Source: Pseudomonas batumici (lineage in GTDB: Bacteria; Pseudomonadota; Gammaproteobacteria; Pseudomonadales; Pseudomonadaceae). From it: DNA of 64,000 bases. The notes under the pieces were generated by a model. That model worked only from the letters and a program-made list of their open reading frames with translations, searched no databases and was not told the DNA's origin. Positions within the stretch are counted from its first letter, which is position 1; the number at the start of each line of letters is the position of its first letter. This document shows positions 9,318 through 17,141 of the stretch, piece after piece. A program made the translations under genes and the position numbers. The DNA is taken from the NCBI RefSeq assembly GCF_000820515.1, contig NZ_JXDG01000033.1, forward strand, positions 29,066 through 93,065, read 5' to 3'.

Positions 9318-9671
9318 ATGAGCGTTCGCCGTATCGTTGCCAACCTGGCCAGCAACCACCCCGCCGAAGTCGCCGCCTTTTATCGCAAGCTGTTCGATAT
9401 CACGCCGCTGATGGACCACGGCTGGATCATCACCCTGGCCTCCGACAGCCACGCCCACGCCCAACTGAGCATTGCCAGCGAAGGCGGCTCCGGCGCACCG
9501 GTACCGAACCTTTCCATCGAAGTGGACAACCTCGACGAAGTCTTCGAGCGCGCGCAACGCGCCGGCTACCAGATCCTCTACCCGCTGACCCTCGAACCCT
9601 GGGGAGTGCGGCGCTTCTTCGTGCTTGACCCACTGGGCACGCTGATCAACGTACTGCAACACACAGACTGA
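9318..9671 (+). CDS. VOC/glyoxalase-superfamily protein
   Basis: This 117-residue single-module VOC protein begins MSVRRIVANLASNHPAEVAA and contains FYRKLFD and a C-terminal PWGVRRFFVLDPLGTLINVL, a typical glyoxalase/bleomycin-resistance ending. It would act as a dimer and may bind a metal, but the substrate is unknown. I chose the ATG at 9318 because GGAG lies 6 nt upstream; a longer frame from 9297 lacks a good site. It converges on the cytochrome b561 gene with only 3 bp between stops. Confidence 0.88.
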   Translation: MSVRRIVANLASNHPAEVAAFYRKLFDITPLMDHGWIITLASDSHAHAQLSIASEGGSGAPVPNLSIEVDNLDEVFERAQRAGYQILYPLTLEPWGVRRFFVLDPLGTLINVLQHTD

Positions 9672-9674
9672 ACC

Positions 9675-10205
9675 TCATAACATCCGACGCAGCACCGAAC
9701 GCCCTCGAAGCTGGTGTTGCAACACAGCGGCCAGGTGCAGCGCCACCAGCGCAGCCAGCAGGGTGCAGAGCAGATGATGCAGTTGTTGAACTTCTGCCAG
9801 GGCTGGCAGGGAGTGAAGCAGTTGCGGCAACGGCATGATCCCAAGCAACAGCACAGGATGGTTCATCATCATCACGCCGGTCAGCAATACGCCGCTCACA
9901 CTGAGATAGATCAGGATGTGGGCCAGCCTGGCGATGCTTTTCTGCAGATCCCGGGTACCCGCCGCCGGTTCGGACGACGTGGTCAGGTATAACCACAGGC
10001 GCCAGGCAAACAGCGGAATGAACAGCGAGGTCAGTTGTGGATTGACGCTTTCTACCCACTGGCGAACCGGGTGATTGACGGGAAGCAAGGTCACACCGAA
10101 GCCGCTCAACGTGGCCCAGAGGATCACCAGCGCGGAGATCCAATGCAGGTAGATACGGGCGGTGGTGTAGGGCCTGGGGGGTGATTGCAGGACGGGGTGG
10201 ACCAT
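9675..10205 (-). CDS. Cytochrome b561-family membrane protein
   Basis: This 176-residue protein has four membrane helices and histidines placed for two b-type haems: ARIYLHWISALV near 20, IARLAHILIYL near 92, and LHHLLCTLLAALVALHL near 145-160. Family members carry electrons between ubiquinone and other acceptors in the inner membrane. The ATG at 10203-10205 begins just before the conserved segment; the ribosome site (AAGG) is distant, so the start is only likely. Confidence 0.85.
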   Translation of the reverse strand: MVHPVLQSPPRPYTTARIYLHWISALVILWATLSGFGVTLLPVNHPVRQWVESVNPQLTSLFIPLFAWRLWLYLTTSSEPAAGTRDLQKSIARLAHILIYLSVSGVLLTGVMMMNHPVLLLGIMPLPQLLHSLPALAEVQQLHHLLCTLLAALVALHLAAVLQHQLRGRSVLRRML

Positions 10206-10422
10206 AAATCGTGCGATAACCTTGAGTAAGAAGGATTTACATTTAGATTTGCGGCGCCACGGTACTACCAGGCTCTCCGCTCTGCAAGCACTTGGCCACC
10301 TCGCACACCCCATGGACGGGTGCTTTTGTCGCCTGCCCAGGGGGGTGAGTCGGCTACCCTCTAGCCCATAAGATCGTCAGGATCTAACCTCTTCTCTGAA
10401 GTCCGTTGCGGAAAAAGGGACC

Positions 10423-11031
10423 ATGACCTCATCAATCTCTGCGAACGATCCCGTTACGGTAAAGCTGCTCGAAGATGTGCGGGCGTGCGAAATCTGCGCC
10501 GAATTCCTCCCCTTGGGGCCGCGCCCGGTCTTGCAAATGCACGGCAGTGCAAAGATCTTGATCGCCGGGCAGGCGCCCGGAAGCAAGGTGCACAAGACCG
10601 GCATTCCCTTTGACGACCCCAGCGGTGACCGTCTGCGGGACTGGATGGGGATCGACAGGGCAACCTTCTACGATGAAACGCGAATTGCCATCTTGCCGAT
10701 GGGCTTCTGCTATCCGGGCAAGGGCAAATCCGGCGACTTGCCGCCGCGTCCGGAATGCGCGGCAACGTGGCGGGCGAAGTTGCTGGCGCGCATGCCGGAC
10801 ATCCAGTTGACGCTGGTCATCGGGCAGTACGCGCAAAACTGGCATCTGCACGATAGCGCCAAAGCGAGCCTTACCGAGACGGTGCAGGCTTGGCAGGAAT
10901 ATTGGCCAAACGTACTCCCCCTGCCCCACCCAAGTCCGCGCAATAACATCTGGCTGAAGCGCAACGCCTGGTTTGAAACGCAGGTGCTGCCGGCATTGCG
11001 AGCACGGGTCGAGAGGATTCTGTCGTCATAG
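10423..11031 (+). CDS. Uracil-DNA glycosylase superfamily protein
   Basis: This 202-residue protein has the UDG-superfamily signature. The uracil-binding motif I equivalent is ILIAGQAPGSKVHKTGIPFD near residues 45-64, and the late motif PHPSPRNN near 175-182 corresponds to the HPSP DNA-intercalation loop. It may remove uracil or act in another base-excision role. The cysteines of the 4Fe-4S family 4/5 enzymes are not obvious apart from ACEIC near residues 21-25, so activity is uncertain. The start ATG has GGGA just upstream. Confidence 0.82.
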   Translation: MTSSISANDPVTVKLLEDVRACEICAEFLPLGPRPVLQMHGSAKILIAGQAPGSKVHKTGIPFDDPSGDRLRDWMGIDRATFYDETRIAILPMGFCYPGKGKSGDLPPRPECAATWRAKLLARMPDIQLTLVIGQYAQNWHLHDSAKASLTETVQAWQEYWPNVLPLPHPSPRNNIWLKRNAWFETQVLPALRARVERILSS

Positions 11032-11169
11032 TGTTGGTCAGCAAGGCTGAAGCCCGCTGGGCCAATCACGCTTATCGTTAGCAAGGTGGGTTTCACCTAT
11101 CAGTAATGGAATCCCCCTCGCCACAATCGGTAATAATCCCGACCTTGTCGCTGTACAACCTGAGCACTA

Positions 11170-11220
11170 GTCTTCGGTGGTCGCCGCTTATTCGGCGACC
11201 GGGCTTGGAAACCCGAAGAC
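11170..11220 (+). ncRNA. Nested-hairpin leader element upstream of the DUF3077 gene
   Basis: Two nested perfect stems are visible: the outer GTCTTCGG (11170-11177) pairs with CCGAAGAC (11213-11220), and the inner GGTCGCCG (11179-11186) pairs with CGGCGACC (11193-11200). The element lies about 260 nt before the DUF3077 start, in a 446-bp gap with no other convincing gene. A similar GGAAACC-type motif recurs near 11331. It could be a structured 5' leader or a separate small RNA; the class is not recognised. Confidence 0.4.
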
Positions 11221-11477
11221 ATAGCGCACAGGCGCCAACCAGTTACAATTGCCGGCGTTTTTTTCGTCCGCAACTTTGTCAATGGCGGCTGTGCGCGGGA
11301 GGATTTCGATCCTGCCGGGTCCTATGTCCCCGGTTTCCAACCTGCGTACAGCTGCCACCCCTTCGCTTGGAACGAACGTGGCGGCTCTCACTTAGACGTA
11401 GGAGCTATGCACATGCACGTACTTGCTTCGCTCGACCTTCACTTCTCGGATACCTGCGTAATCGCCGGAGGTATTCA

Positions 11478-11756
11478 ATGAATGATCATTCCCCCATCAA
11501 GACCCTCGGCGTCATTACCTTCGCCTCCTGCGGCTCGGGTGATCAGCAGTTGTTCCGAGTCAACCCCGATGTCCCGATCAAGGACGCCATGGAGCACGCC
11601 TCTAACCTGTTTTACTGCGCCAAGCACTTGGCCCTGGATGCTGCCATGGAGACAGATGGAAAGCGTTATGCCTGGGCCTCCCACTACCTTTGCGAGATGG
11701 GCAAAGCAGTGGTCGATGACCTGAACCAGAGAATGTTGTCTGGTCAAAAGGCCTAG
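11478..11756 (+). CDS. DUF3077-family protein
   Basis: This 92-residue protein matches the Pseudomonas-specific DUF3077 family, with core motifs HASNLFYCAKHLALDAAM and WASHYLCEMGKAVVDDLNQ. The function is unknown; members are small soluble helical proteins. The start at 11478 has GGAGG 6 nt upstream. The frame stays open for 124 codons upstream, but that part has arginine- and cysteine-rich low-quality sequence and is more likely leader RNA than protein. Confidence 0.85.
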   Translation: MNDHSPIKTLGVITFASCGSGDQQLFRVNPDVPIKDAMEHASNLFYCAKHLALDAAMETDGKRYAWASHYLCEMGKAVVDDLNQRMLSGQKA

Positions 11757-11809
11757 GCAGGGGCAGCTACTGGCGGATCGCAATTGCCGGTCCGCACAAA
11801 CCTGCTGTT

Positions 11810-11903
11810 GTAGGAGCAAGCTTGCTCGCGATGGACGTCAACGATGACGCGGAATGTCTGATGCACTGCGGCATTTTCACGCTCATCGCGAGCAAGACTG
11901 ATC
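11810..11903 (+). repeat. Inverted REP pair (REPIN) of Pseudomonas type
   Basis: The left arm reads TGTAGGAGCAAGCTTGCTCG and continues CGATGG, the standard fluorescent-Pseudomonas REP core. About 45 nt later the complement ATCGCGAGCAAG appears in inverted orientation. The right arm diverges after GCAAG where CTCGCTCCTACA would be expected. Such pairs are non-autonomous elements mobilised by RAYT transposases. Confidence 0.8.
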
Positions 11904-12082
11904 TAACATGGCAATAACGGAAAACGAATCCATTCCAAACCTTCTGGCCAGGGCCTTGGCCATGCTCGGTGGAACGCAGAGGTACTGCGCTTATCTATTC
12001 CTCAACCGACGCGGTAAGACGCCGCCCGCCCCTGAAAACCCTTAGTCGTCGACTCCTGCTCTCCTCTGATGTCTCTCCCACT

Positions 12083-12112
12083 GCAGCAATCGGCCAAAAG
12101 CGGACAGTCCAC
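12083..12112 (+). repeat. Fragment of island dispersed repeat
   Basis: GCAGCAATCGGCCAAAAGCG followed by GACAGTCCAC matches one half of the hairpin-forming repeat found between most island genes (compare 14911-14980, 16890-16990, 31511-31573). Confidence 0.5.
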
Positions 12113-12206
12113 TTACCAAATTATTCTAGAAAGCATTATGAGATTGTGATGTTCTAGGGAGACAGGGATTATTCAGACTGCCGTGCAGTTGAACGAGAGG
12201 GAGCTT

Positions 12207-14906
12207 ATGGGTACGGTCACAAAGCAAATCCAGAACGCTGCTGAGTCAATTTTTCGGAATATCGAATTGCTTGCTGACCAGCGGGCACTGCTCTCGCAGA
12301 ACGTACTCGCCCAGCTCCGGAACCTAGTAGAGGGCGTAGCAGTTCGTCTTCACACGGGCTCGCCCGACGCCGAGTTTAACTACGCTGCGGTTGAAGCTGG
12401 GCTGGCCTTCGTCAAGAGTAATGGAAAGCTTAACTTCCTCGGCAGATTCCACAAACTGATCCAGCAAAGTGCCTCTCACTACACACTGGACGGGGACGCT
12501 TCCGAGCGTTTGATGCTCAAATACTATGAGTACCTCTGCCGCATCCGAAGCTTGCTTCAAGATAGCTGTGAGCTGGCCGTACTGGCAAACCTTGAGGATT
12601 TTCCGGTTGACCTCGATCCTTCTCTCCGTGAGTACCACGAGAAGATCGCTGAACGAATTGAGCTGGCTCACTCATCCCCGCCGGATAACGGCCCTCGGGA
12701 TCGATACTACATCCATAAAACGCGTCCTTTTTTCATCTTCGGGCGGATTTGCTACGAAGCTACTCTCTATCGTGCTGTAAACAAGGTGAGCAAGTTCGAC
12801 CGTATCATCGCCTTCACTGATATCGATATGACCGATAAGTATGCGGCTATGTTGACGCTTCGACGAGACTCGATTGAAGTACTAGGCCAGATGATGCCGA
12901 TCACCATCATCAGCGAGTGGGAAGTTTCAATTCGCCCGTGTGAGTTCGACAATTTCGCACGTCTCTTGGGCTTCGTCTCAAAAGTCCGCACCACCTCGAA
13001 TGAGTACCGTTACTTGATGCATCGGCTGACGGCTGGCTCAGGCAGCTTGCTTGACCTTCTTGATATCTCTGACGACAGATATGCTGCGGCTAGGGCCGAT
13101 GCCACGGCTGAGGGCGCGCAGCCCCTGATCTTCCCTGTACTAGATAGAGCGCGTTTGATCGTGAGATCACATGCACCAGGCCACAATGCCCTCCGATATC
13201 TCATGCTGCGGATGCAGAACCAGATACTCAAATCGCAGTACGACCGAGACGGCTGCCGCCTTCTTTCTGGACTGAAACTTCCATACCGGTGCATTCCCTT
13301 TGACACCATGCCGTTTTGTACCTCGTTGTCTTCCCACAATCCTCGGTACTGGGACCTTATCGAAAGCCTTGATACGACTGGAAGGGGCCACGAACTGCTT
13401 GCTCGACGCGTGAAGAACAACGTAGAACGTCAGGGAAACCTTTACACGCCCGTGGCTGACCTTGAAGCGTTCGGAGACGTCAATGGATTGATCTCGACCT
13501 ACAACGCGAAGCTCTACTACAAGCATACGGAACGCTATCTCCTGCTCGACAGGGGGCACGTCTTTGTCCGTGGGTATGAGAACGAAACTGTCTCCATTGT
13601 TGAGCAGCTTCAGGGATACGCATCGTCAAAAATTGAGGGCTTCACTCAGGCCGTCGAGCGCTGGCTCGATGAAACACCTGGTCGCATCGACGACCCTATA
13701 AAGAAGAACGCCCTCAAGCAGTTGTTCAGCCAGTCGCGCGTCGCACTAATCTATGGGGCAGCCGGCACTGGCAAATCAACGATGGTTGACCACATCGCTC
13801 ACTATTTCAACGATAAGGATAAACTCTTCCTAGCGCACACAAATCCAGCGATCGACAACCTAAAACGTAAGGTCACCGCGCAGAACGCCGACTTCCGGAC
13901 AATCAGCAGTCAGATTGGCAAAAAGACCTCTGCCACGGAGTACGACCTTCTCGTTATCGACGAATGCAGCACCGTCAGCAACGCAGATCTCATCAAGGTA
14001 CTGGAGAAAACCTCCTTCAAACTGCTTGTATTGGTTGGCGACGTTTACCAGATCGAGTCGATCCAGTTCGGCAATTGGTTCGAGATCATTCGATCATTCA
14101 TTCCAAGTACGGCGGTTTTCGAGCTGACAACTCCCTTCAGAACCAAGAACGACTCACTGTTAGGCTTCTGGAATAAAGTTCGCGCCATTGAAGATGATCT
14201 CTCCGAGGTCATGGCCCGCAACGGATATTCCAGTGTACTCGACAAGACGCTATTCGAGCCTCAGGGGCAGGACGAGATCATCCTGTGTCTGAACTACGAC
14301 GGCCTCTATGGAATCAACAACATCAACCGATTTTTGCAAACCAGTAATCCTGGCGCGGCTACCATCTGGCGTGTCTCCACGTACAAGATTGGAGACCCAG
14401 TGCTCTTTCACGAGACCGAACGGTTCCGACCTGTGATCTATAACAACCTCAAGGGTCGCATCGTTGGCATCGACACCGTTCGTGGCCGGATCCAGTTTGA
14501 CGTAGAGCTTGATCGAGCGCTCAGTGAGTTCGACGTAGATCATGATGAGCTTGAATGGATAGAGGGCTCGACCGTTCGCTTCTCTGTCTACGACTCCAAT
14601 ACCAGCGACGAAGACGATGATTCTCTGAACACCACTGTACCATTCCAAGTTGCTTACGCCGTGTCGATACACAAGGCTCAGGGCCTAGAATACGACTCCG
14701 TCAAAATCGTCATAACCGACGCCAACGAGGAAGACATTACTCACAGCATCTTTTACACAGCAATAACTCGGGCACGCGAGCATCTGCGAATATTCTGGAC
14801 TCCCGAGACGCAGCAAAATGTTCTAGAGCGGATCAACCTCAGCGCGAACACAAAGGATGTCGCTATTCTCGCTGGCCGTCGCGGCCTTAGACCAGTGCGC
14901 AGATGA
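12207..14906 (+). CDS. Superfamily 1 (RecD/UvrD_C_2-type) helicase with long unrecognised N-terminus
   Basis: The C-terminal ~390 residues are an SF1 helicase: Walker A GAAGTGKST (517-525), Walker B/motif II VIDECSTV (583-590), motif III GDVYQIE (611-617), motif V SIHKAQG (near 820) and motif VI YTAITRARE (near 850). The last two are the UvrD_C_2 signature. The first ~500 residues match no domain I recognise; they include a hydrophobic-aromatic block RPFFIFGRICYEA near 173. The start at 12207 has GAGAGGGAG upstream; a GTG eight codons earlier is weaker. It is the first gene of the island and stands alone. Defence is a plausible role by context only. Confidence 0.85.
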   Translation: MGTVTKQIQNAAESIFRNIELLADQRALLSQNVLAQLRNLVEGVAVRLHTGSPDAEFNYAAVEAGLAFVKSNGKLNFLGRFHKLIQQSASHYTLDGDASERLMLKYYEYLCRIRSLLQDSCELAVLANLEDFPVDLDPSLREYHEKIAERIELAHSSPPDNGPRDRYYIHKTRPFFIFGRICYEATLYRAVNKVSKFDRIIAFTDIDMTDKYAAMLTLRRDSIEVLGQMMPITIISEWEVSIRPCEFDNFARLLGFVSKVRTTSNEYRYLMHRLTAGSGSLLDLLDISDDRYAAARADATAEGAQPLIFPVLDRARLIVRSHAPGHNALRYLMLRMQNQILKSQYDRDGCRLLSGLKLPYRCIPFDTMPFCTSLSSHNPRYWDLIESLDTTGRGHELLARRVKNNVERQGNLYTPVADLEAFGDVNGLISTYNAKLYYKHTERYLLLDRGHVFVRGYENETVSIVEQLQGYASSKIEGFTQAVERWLDETPGRIDDPIKKNALKQLFSQSRVALIYGAAGTGKSTMVDHIAHYFNDKDKLFLAHTNPAIDNLKRKVTAQNADFRTISSQIGKKTSATEYDLLVIDECSTVSNADLIKVLEKTSFKLLVLVGDVYQIESIQFGNWFEIIRSFIPSTAVFELTTPFRTKNDSLLGFWNKVRAIEDDLSEVMARNGYSSVLDKTLFEPQGQDEIILCLNYDGLYGINNINRFLQTSNPGAATIWRVSTYKIGDPVLFHETERFRPVIYNNLKGRIVGIDTVRGRIQFDVELDRALSEFDVDHDELEWIEGSTVRFSVYDSNTSDEDDDSLNTTVPFQVAYAVSIHKAQGLEYDSVKIVITDANEEDITHSIFYTAITRAREHLRIFWTPETQQNVLERINLSANTKDVAILAGRRGLRPVRR

Positions 14907-14910
14907 ATTG

Positions 14911-14980
14911 TGAAGGGCCGCTATGGACCGATTTCTGCCCCTCACCACGGGCACAAAACGGCCAATAGCGGACTCTAATG
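14911..14980 (+). repeat. Island dispersed repeat copy
   Basis: GGGCCGCTATGGACCGATTT, CTGCCC, a short loop, GGGCA and GGCCAATAGCGGAC follow in order. The same building blocks appear at 16890-16990, 24946-24985 and 31511-31573. Confidence 0.55.
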
Positions 14981-15111
14981 CCCGCATTCGTGGCTGGATT
15001 GGAGTGCAGCGGAAACCAGTCCGAGAAAAATGTGCATAAGCACCTAATGATTAAGCTAAGGGAGGGCTTCAGCCAATCCCAGCGAACGAAGTTAGCGATT
15101 TTAACCAATTG

Positions 15112-15834
15112 CTATATATTGCCTATTAGTTCAGCCCTAACAATTCTCAAGGGATCTATCGTTATGCCATTAGAATTGAAACAAGTATTTGCCCTGTCCG
15201 CAGCCTCTACGGGCGGATCACCATCGACAATTGAATGAAGATACCAAAGCGCCAGCGACAACTCATGTTGCCCGGCCTCTCCTACGAAGGTGACAACATA
15301 TGGCTTTGTTGTTGATCTGTATCGCATGACAAGTTTGTCATAATTTTCACCAAGTAAGGTTCCTGCGACATCCTCAATCATTTCCGGAACATCTATGTAG
15401 CTGTGATTAAATCCAGGAGCATGAATCGCTACCTCTTTAAAAAGGACAGCAAAAGGCCCTTCGTCAGCAGGGGTTTGTTTCCCTTGGATTGACATGCTGA
15501 ATTGATTACTTCCTTTCCTCTCTATTCCAGAAGATAGAGAAATTAGAGCTGATTCTATCTCTTTCTTTATTGCGCTCTTAGGAAGAATTCCTCTTGTGTA
15601 GAAGGAGGCTATATCATTAGTTCTTGTGCCATGAAACCACATCGCTTCAATCTCTGACCTAGAGCTTCCAAGTGCATCGCAAATCTTCTTGTAAATATAT
15701 TCTTCCGGCTTATATGTGTGATCCTGATAAGGATTGAGTGGCTTTAGCAGTAAGGTAAGAGTCGTTTTGTCTGTATTCAAAATTTTACAGACAGTTGACC
15801 ATGCTGTGTTTTGGTCGGAACAGTCTAAGATCAT
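15112..15834 (-). CDS. Uncharacterised protein, possibly ADP-ribosyltransferase-like
   Basis: This 240-residue protein is not recognised as a named family. Near residue 66 it has MWFHGTRTNDIASFYTRGIL. This resembles the first strand of PARP-like ADP-ribosyltransferases, where an HGT or HGS motif binds NAD and is followed by a helix and a GI/GL turn. A YxVTFVG segment near 203 and a late HELSLALW could complete the fold, but I cannot assign the remaining catalytic residues. The ATG at 15834 is favoured by GGAGG upstream; an ATG four codons earlier exists. DNA here is clearly AT-rich compared with the flanks. The next upstream gene on this strand lies 122 bp away. Confidence 0.75.
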   Translation of the reverse strand: MILDCSDQNTAWSTVCKILNTDKTTLTLLLKPLNPYQDHTYKPEEYIYKKICDALGSSRSEIEAMWFHGTRTNDIASFYTRGILPKSAIKKEIESALISLSSGIERKGSNQFSMSIQGKQTPADEGPFAVLFKEVAIHAPGFNHSYIDVPEMIEDVAGTLLGENYDKLVMRYRSTTKPYVVTFVGEAGQHELSLALWYLHSIVDGDPPVEAADRANTCFNSNGITIDPLRIVRAELIGNI

Positions 15835-15956
15835 TTCCGCCTCCATGGATTTGGTCGCTATATAACGATTAGGCTAACGGGCACGGGACGGGCTTTAGCC
15901 CGTCCAAGTGAGAGGAGCAAACGATTTGAACCAATGTTATGTGCCAAAGCCAGTTT

Positions 15957-16607
15957 CTAAATTATGCCAGCTTCTTTTTGTAGCTTTTTAATATAATCAC
16001 TTAAGGACTCATTAAAAACAGGGATGGTATCACTTACAAACCCCCAGTCAAAATTCAATAAGGCGCTACTCCAACCTACGCTATAAATAATCCCGTCCTC
16101 ATCGAGCTTTTTATCACCATGCGTCATTATAAAGCTTTCTTGATCAAAGTGAGCACCGTGCTTGTTGCGGTATGCTTTGGCAGCCTCTATAAATTCATCA
16201 AACTTGACTTTGATATCGCCAGAAAACGCCTCTAAAATTATCTCATCGAGAATCGGCTCCCAAAATGGTTTCTTGTTGGTGGCAATAACCCCTGCTTTCC
16301 CATAGCCGTCATTAAAAATAGTGCAGAGTTTAATTATTATTTCTTCAGTTATTAGCTCGTCAATAAGCTGGATATCATGAATATCAGGAAATAAAGAACC
16401 ATGTTCTTCTTCGAAACTATTCAATGCCTCCCCACCAAGTCGCAGGCCAGTTTTTAATCTTTTGCGCTCATTATCATATAATTCGGTAATATGCAGCGGC
16501 CTTCCAGTGTTGCAGAAGCGATCAACTCGCTGCCTAAATGCCAGAAGATCAATAATTCTATTGAGGGCTATTTGCCACAAATATAACCTGCCAAGGGTTT
16601 CTTTCAC
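15957..16607 (-). CDS. Uncharacterised island protein
   Basis: This mostly helical protein of about 216 residues begins MKETLGRLYLWQIALNRIID. A central AKAYRNKHGAHFDQESF segment resembles HEPN-type or abortive-infection proteins, in which an R-x4-6-H motif is the RNase active site (here RNKHGAH), but the family is not certain. The GTG at 16607 has AGGTGG about 8 nt upstream; longer GTG starts exist up to 16619. The coding sequence is strongly AT-rich. It lies upstream of the ADP-ribosyltransferase-like gene on the same strand, 122 bp apart; co-transcription is possible. Confidence 0.7.
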   Translation of the reverse strand: MKETLGRLYLWQIALNRIIDLLAFRQRVDRFCNTGRPLHITELYDNERKRLKTGLRLGGEALNSFEEEHGSLFPDIHDIQLIDELITEEIIIKLCTIFNDGYGKAGVIATNKKPFWEPILDEIILEAFSGDIKVKFDEFIEAAKAYRNKHGAHFDQESFIMTHGDKKLDEDGIIYSVGWSSALLNFDWGFVSDTIPVFNESLSDYIKKLQKEAGII

Positions 16608-17141
16608 TATTAGCACCACCTTTATTTAGTACTGATAACAAAATTGAAGCGACTTAACCTAGCTAGATACACACAACTATAAGTAGGCGACATTTATTGC
16701 GTAATTGCTTACGCCACATCTGTCGCAAAACCTTCCCTATCCATTCGTAACGCCTTGATCCCATTGAGCTAAACGCTTGAAACGAGCCAACTAGCTATTG
16801 AGCAGAAGCGACAAGACCTTCCCTGAGGCTACATAATCTTTGGATAGCGTGTCTATGGTCGGGTGTGGATTAAGCGCTCCGATCTGTGAATGTCCGCTCC
16901 TAGCCGATTTCTGCCCGTCGTGAGGGGCAGAAATCGACCCAAAGCTGCCCTTCATGGATAGCAGTGAACGGCCAGAAGCAGACGGTCGCCCCTGATAAAT
17001 TCGCCCCATTTTGCTCTTTCAAGTGGTGCTCCTCTGCATTTATTTATGCAATTGGCACTTAAATTGCGCCGAAAGGTATCAGTTTGAGGAAAGGTATTAC
17101 AAAGAATAGGCACCCTCTGGTAATAGTGTATAAAACAGGAA
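16608..17141 (+). other. Intergenic stretch with a dispersed-repeat hairpin
   Basis: No gene is convincing in these 534 bp. The notable content is a repeat copy at 16890-16990. The rest is mixed AT-rich sequence that probably includes the promoter of the leftward gene ending at 15957. Confidence 0.5.
16890..16990 (+). repeat. Island dispersed repeat, best-preserved hairpin copy
   Basis: GATTTCTGCCC at 16906-16916 pairs perfectly with GGGCAGAAATC at 16925-16935 around a GTCGTGAG loop. Flanking it are TGTCCGCT on the left and CGACCCAAAGCTGCCC and GGCCAGAAGCAGAC on the right. Other island copies repeat these blocks with changed stems. Confidence 0.65.

Larger units (their letters stand above)
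11757..12206 (+). other. Gene-poor junction between core chromosome and island
   Basis: No convincing gene is present. The stretch holds an inverted-REP element (11810-11903) whose right half is degraded, then a fragment of the island's dispersed repeat (12083-12112), then the ribosome site of the helicase gene. Composition and gene content change here, so I place the left edge of the genomic island at or just after the damaged REP arm. Confidence 0.5.

Noticed and set aside
11969..12157. 62-codon frame before the helicase gene
   Set aside because: It overlaps a dispersed-repeat fragment and has no ribosome site or family match.
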